64,000 nt of DNA, taken from assembly GCA_002414505.1 (NCBI GenBank), contig DHZF01000093.1:1-64000 (forward strand), written 5' to 3'. Made by a program: the position numbers and the translations under genes. This document shows, piece by piece, positions 60,804 to 64,000 of the stretch. A model generated the notes under the pieces. It did not search any database and was not told where the DNA came from. It saw only the letters and a list, made by a program, of their open reading frames with translations. Within the stretch, counting starts at the first letter, position 1, and the number at the start of each line of letters is the position of its first letter. The DNA comes from Hyphomonas sp. UBA5111 (GTDB lineage Bacteria > Pseudomonadota > Alphaproteobacteria > Caulobacterales > Hyphomonadaceae).

Positions 60804-62195
60804 ATGCCCGTCTTTCCGCATTCCCCGTTTACTTTGGCCGCCGTGACATTCCGGGCGGCGATCCTGGCGCTCGTTGCGAGCACATATGCGGCCTCTGCCA
60901 TGTCCCAAAGCCGTGAAGCATCACCCTCCGCACCGTCAGACCTGATCGCAGTCACTCCTCCTACGACGTCCGGCGACGAACGGATCGAGGATCGGATCCA
61001 GAATATTTTTGCAGAAGTGGATGAGCTGAAGAACATCAGCGCAAGTGTCCGGAACGGCGTGGTCACGCTGGAGGGATCAACCACAAATGCCGCAACAGCT
61101 GATCGTGCCGAGCAGATCACGCTGCGTATTGAGGGAGTGGTCACCATCCAGAACCGGATCGAGCAGGCAGTCGGCGTAGGAGACAATGTCAGCCCCATAC
61201 TGGAGACCACTTCCACGCGGGTAAATCAGATCGTTCGGTCAATACCTTTGCTGGCTGTTGCCTTGACGGCCTTTCTGATCATTTCATTCCTGGGGCACCT
61301 TCTGGCTTCGTGGAAAGGTTTCTGGCGGCGGATCATGCCTAACTCCTTCCTGTCGGACCTTGTCGCCGGGGCCAGCCGTATCATCGCGGTGGTGATCGGC
61401 CTGATCGTGGCCATGAATGTGATGGGGGCAACTACGTTGCTGGGCACTGTGCTGGGAGGCGCGGGCGTGATCGGTCTGGCCCTCGGCTTTGCCGTTCGGG
61501 ACACGCTGGAAAACTACATTTCCTCGATCATGCTGAGCATTCGTCAGCCTTTCCGGGCAAACGAACATGTCGTGATCGATGAGCATGAAGGCATTGTGGT
61601 ACGATTGACGTCACGGTCCACTGTCCTGATGACGCTCAATGGCAATCATTTGCGCATTCCAAATTCGACGGTCTTCAAGGCCGTCATTCTGAATTATACG
61701 CGCAATCCGGAACGCCGTTTTGAGTTTGACCTGGGCGTTGACGCAAATGACGATCCCGTCGCTGCCATGCAGCTCGGCCTGGATACGTTGAAATCCTTGC
61801 CCTACGTACTCGAACAGCCCGATCCGGAATCCTACATTCAGACCGTTGGGGATTCGAATATTGTCCTGCGCTTCATGGGATGGGTGGACCAGCGAGACTC
61901 CAATTTCGGCAAGGCTCGCGGACTTGCAATCAGTGCCACCAAGGACGTGCTGGAGCAGGAGGGCTTTACCTTGCCGGAGCCGATCTACCGCCTGCGGTTC
62001 GATACCGGAACCGCACAGCCAGCCGCGACTGGTACCGGCAATGCTCAAGCGGCCCCATCCCGTCGAAAGGAAACCGCAGAACCGCGGGATGCAGCAGATG
62101 TGAAGCCGGACAGCCATCTCAACCAGATCGTCGCCGAGGAACGCGCAGCGACCGGTGAAGAAGACCTGCTCGACGAAAAACGGCCCGTCGAATAA
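60804..62195 (+). CDS. MscS-type mechanosensitive channel with an N-terminal BON domain
   Basis: About 463 residues from ATG 60804. An in-frame TTG at 60717 would add 29 residues with no signal character. The order is: signal peptide (AAVTFRAAILALVASTYAASA), BON domain near 50-115 (IQNIFAEVDELKNISASVRNGVVTLEG), two or three membrane helices near 140-215, and the pore helix AGVIGLALGFAVRDTLENYISS near 225. The beta domain follows with VIDEHEGIVVRLTSRSTVLMTLNGNHLRIPNS. The C-terminal tail of about 70 residues is Ala/Pro/charge rich. BON domains bind membranes or ligands. It probably releases solutes on hypo-osmotic shock. Confidence 0.9.
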   Translation: MPVFPHSPFTLAAVTFRAAILALVASTYAASAMSQSREASPSAPSDLIAVTPPTTSGDERIEDRIQNIFAEVDELKNISASVRNGVVTLEGSTTNAATADRAEQITLRIEGVVTIQNRIEQAVGVGDNVSPILETTSTRVNQIVRSIPLLAVALTAFLIISFLGHLLASWKGFWRRIMPNSFLSDLVAGASRIIAVVIGLIVAMNVMGATTLLGTVLGGAGVIGLALGFAVRDTLENYISSIMLSIRQPFRANEHVVIDEHEGIVVRLTSRSTVLMTLNGNHLRIPNSTVFKAVILNYTRNPERRFEFDLGVDANDDPVAAMQLGLDTLKSLPYVLEQPDPESYIQTVGDSNIVLRFMGWVDQRDSNFGKARGLAISATKDVLEQEGFTLPEPIYRLRFDTGTAQPAATGTGNAQAAPSRRKETAEPRDAADVKPDSHLNQIVAEERAATGEEDLLDEKRPVE

Positions 62196-62216
62196 CGAGC
62201 CGTCTCTCAAAATTCG

Positions 62217-63881
62217 CTAGCGAGCGAACTTCTTGAATTTCAGTCGTTTCGGATTGACGGCATCTTCGCCGAGACGGCGCTTCTTGTCTTCGAGGTAGGA
62301 CGAGAAATCCCCCTCGAACCATTCGACGTGGGAATTCCCTTCGAAGGCGAGAATATGGGTCGCCATGCGGTCAAGGAACCAGCGGTCGTGCGAGATGATC
62401 ACCGCGCAGCCCGGGAAATTGTCGAGGCCTTCTTCCAGCGCCTGAAGCGTTTCGACATCGAGGTCGTTGGTCGGTTCATCGAGCAGCAACAGGTTATGGC
62501 TGCCCTTCAACATCTTGGCGAGATGGACGCGATTGCGCTCACCGCCTGACAATAGACCAACTTTTTTCTGCTGATCGGTGCCTTTGAAGTTGAAGGCGCC
62601 GACATAGGCCCGCGACATGACTTCCACACCACCAAGGTCGATAACATCCGTCCCGCCCGAGATTTCTTCCCAGACATTCTTGTCCGAGTCCAGCTTGTCG
62701 CGGCTCTGGTCGACATAGCCGATCTTGACCGTATCGCCGACGCGCAGACTACCTTCATCCGGTTTTTCCTGCCCCAGGATCATCTTGAACAGGGTCGACT
62801 TACCTGCCCCGTTCGGACCGATAACGCCGACGATGCCGCCGGGCGGCAGTTTGAAGTCGAGATCTTCGATCAGGAGGTTGTCACCGAAAGCCTTGCGCAA
62901 ATGCTCTGCCTCCAGGACCACGCCGCCGAGGCGGGGCCCAGGGGGGATGCGTATCTGAGCGGTCATGACCTTTTCCCGCTCTGCCTGCGAGGCCATTTCC
63001 TCATAGGCATTGATACGTGCCTTGGATTTCGCCTGACGCGCCTTCTGGCCGGACCGGACCCATTCCAATTCCTTCGCAAGCGTGCGTTTGCGCCCGGTTT
63101 CTTCGCGCGCCTCCTGCTCCATCCGTTTGGCCTTCTGTTCGACCCAGCCGGAATAGTTGCCCTGGAAAGGCACGCCGCGGCCCCGGTCGAGTTCGAGAAT
63201 CCAACTGGTGATGTCGTCCAGGAAGTAGCGGTCGTGGGTAACGAGAATGACGCACCCGGGAAAGTGGATAAGATAGTTTTGCAGCCACGCGACGGTCTCG
63301 GCGTCGAGGTGGTTGGTCGGTTCATCCATGAGGATCATGTCAGGCTTCGACAGAAGCAGCTGGCAGATTGCGACGCGGCGAACTTCACCGCCTGACAGCG
63401 CGGAGACATCGGCATCATTGTCCGGACAGCCGAGCGCGGTCAGGGCCATATCGATCTTGGAATCAATGTCCCAGGCGTCGGCCGCATCAATCTGCTCCTG
63501 CAGCGCAGTCATCTGCTCCATCAGTTCGTCGGAATAGTCCTCGCCCAGCTTTTCAGAGATGGCGTTGAACTGGTCCAACATCTGCTTCTCAGGGCATTTG
63601 GTGGCCACATTCTCAAAAACAGTCAGCTCTGGATCGAGTTTCGGCTCCTGAGGAAGGTAGCCCACTTTCACACCGTCTGCGGCCCAGGCCTCGCCCTGAA
63701 AATCCTTGTCTTCGCCAGCCATGATCCGCAGCAGGGTCGACTTACCTGAGCCGTTGACGCCGACGACACCGATCTTGGCATCCGGCAGGAAATTCAGGTG
63801 GATATTCTCGAACACCTTCTTTCCACCAGGATACGCCTTGGTCAGGCCTTGCATTTGGAAAACGATTTGGGGACCGGCCAT
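62217..63881 (-). CDS. ettA: Energy-dependent translational throttle protein EttA (ABC-F ATPase)
   Basis: Ribosome-binding ABC-F protein that gates entry into elongation according to the ATP/ADP ratio. From ATG 63881 (MAGPQIVFQMQGLTKAYPGG) it has about 554 residues, matching E. coli EttA. The longer frame adds 28 unlikely residues. Two ABC modules are complete: Walker A GVNGSGKST near 39 and GPNGAGKST near 355, signatures LSGGEVRRVAI and LSGGERNRVHLA, Walker B DEPTNHLD and DEPTNDLD. The EttA arm and linker (ELEWVRSGQKARQAKSKARI) are present. It converges on the channel gene. Bases 63882-64000 are its upstream region with no gene visible. Confidence 0.95.
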   Translation of the reverse strand: MAGPQIVFQMQGLTKAYPGGKKVFENIHLNFLPDAKIGVVGVNGSGKSTLLRIMAGEDKDFQGEAWAADGVKVGYLPQEPKLDPELTVFENVATKCPEKQMLDQFNAISEKLGEDYSDELMEQMTALQEQIDAADAWDIDSKIDMALTALGCPDNDADVSALSGGEVRRVAICQLLLSKPDMILMDEPTNHLDAETVAWLQNYLIHFPGCVILVTHDRYFLDDITSWILELDRGRGVPFQGNYSGWVEQKAKRMEQEAREETGRKRTLAKELEWVRSGQKARQAKSKARINAYEEMASQAEREKVMTAQIRIPPGPRLGGVVLEAEHLRKAFGDNLLIEDLDFKLPPGGIVGVIGPNGAGKSTLFKMILGQEKPDEGSLRVGDTVKIGYVDQSRDKLDSDKNVWEEISGGTDVIDLGGVEVMSRAYVGAFNFKGTDQQKKVGLLSGGERNRVHLAKMLKGSHNLLLLDEPTNDLDVETLQALEEGLDNFPGCAVIISHDRWFLDRMATHILAFEGNSHVEWFEGDFSSYLEDKKRRLGEDAVNPKRLKFKKFAR

Positions 63882-64000
63882 GACGGGTATTCCTGTATAA
63901 ACGGGTATGAGACGCGTTGTACTTGCGCGCGCGCCGGGGAAAATCAAGCGGGCAAGCGCAATCAACCGACTGAAGATCGGTCAGGTGGCCGGTGATCAGC

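Noticed and set aside
1-64000. Mobile element, prophage, CRISPR array, tRNA or rRNA
   Set aside because: No transposase, integrase or cas gene, no regularly spaced repeats and no cloverleaf or rRNA-like segment was seen by eye. A dedicated tRNA and repeat scan could still find a small element.

Overview
The window looks like a chromosomal segment of an alphaproteobacterium. The best guess is a marine, appendaged-type lineage such as Hyphomonadaceae, but this rests on gene content and is not proven. Pointers are the moderately GC-rich sequence, a methionine synthase split into two genes with metF and an ArsR-methyltransferase regulator, a CYP153-type alkane hydroxylase, several acyl-CoA dehydrogenases, and a large Wzx/Wzy-type exopolysaccharide locus. 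I saw no rRNA, tRNA, CRISPR, insertion sequence or phage genes.

Layout. 0.2-10.8 kb holds housekeeping and catabolic genes: SppA peptidase, an RluA-type pseudouridine synthase, RarA, a TauD-like dioxygenase beside a CYP153 P450, a DegP-like protease, and a minus-strand operon of monooxygenase-like protein, acyl-CoA dehydrogenase and MFS transporter. A hairpin covers the ribosome binding site of that operon's first gene. 11.0-44.9 kb is the polysaccharide locus. It contains a Wza-like export lipoprotein, a priming sugar transferase, a Wzc-like autokinase, an outer-membrane beta-barrel, two Wzx-type flippases, a Wzy/WaaL-type polymerase or ligase and many glycosyltransferases. Three tailoring groups sit inside it: (a) acyl carrier protein, SDR reductase, adenylating ligase and thioesterase (15.9-18.7 kb); (b) an MBOAT O-acyltransferase with an SGNH-like partner (22.6-25.1 kb); (c) a sugar-activation module of IMPase-type phosphatase, methylthioribose kinase (MtnK) homologue and sugar nucleotidyltransferase (25.4-28.3 kb). 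Group (c) is followed by a GtrII-like membrane glycosyltransferase, a GtrB-like polyprenyl-phosphate glycosyltransferase, a YbhN-type membrane protein and an FAD oxidoreductase. A decayed glucose-1-phosphate cytidylyltransferase lies at 35.4 kb.

45.1-52.0 kb holds two acyl-CoA dehydrogenases, a divergent CobT homologue, DUF1289 and retropepsin-like proteins, pyruvate kinase and a DUF5694 protein. 52.0-58.0 kb is a translationally coupled methionine/one-carbon operon: ArsR-methyltransferase regulator, metF, metH N-terminal part, gamma-glutamylcyclotransferase-like gene, metH C-terminal part. A palindrome just upstream of the regulator is a likely operator. 58.2-63.9 kb holds MlaA and MlaC lipid-transport proteins, a sulfotransferase, a BON-MscS channel and the ABC-F protein EttA.

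The most novel reading is that the MtnK-nucleotidyltransferase-phosphatase module, with the neighbouring polyprenyl-phosphate glycosyltransferases, makes and installs an unusual sugar on the surface polysaccharide, possibly a methylthio-pentose. The kinase family assignment is strong. The pathway is inference.
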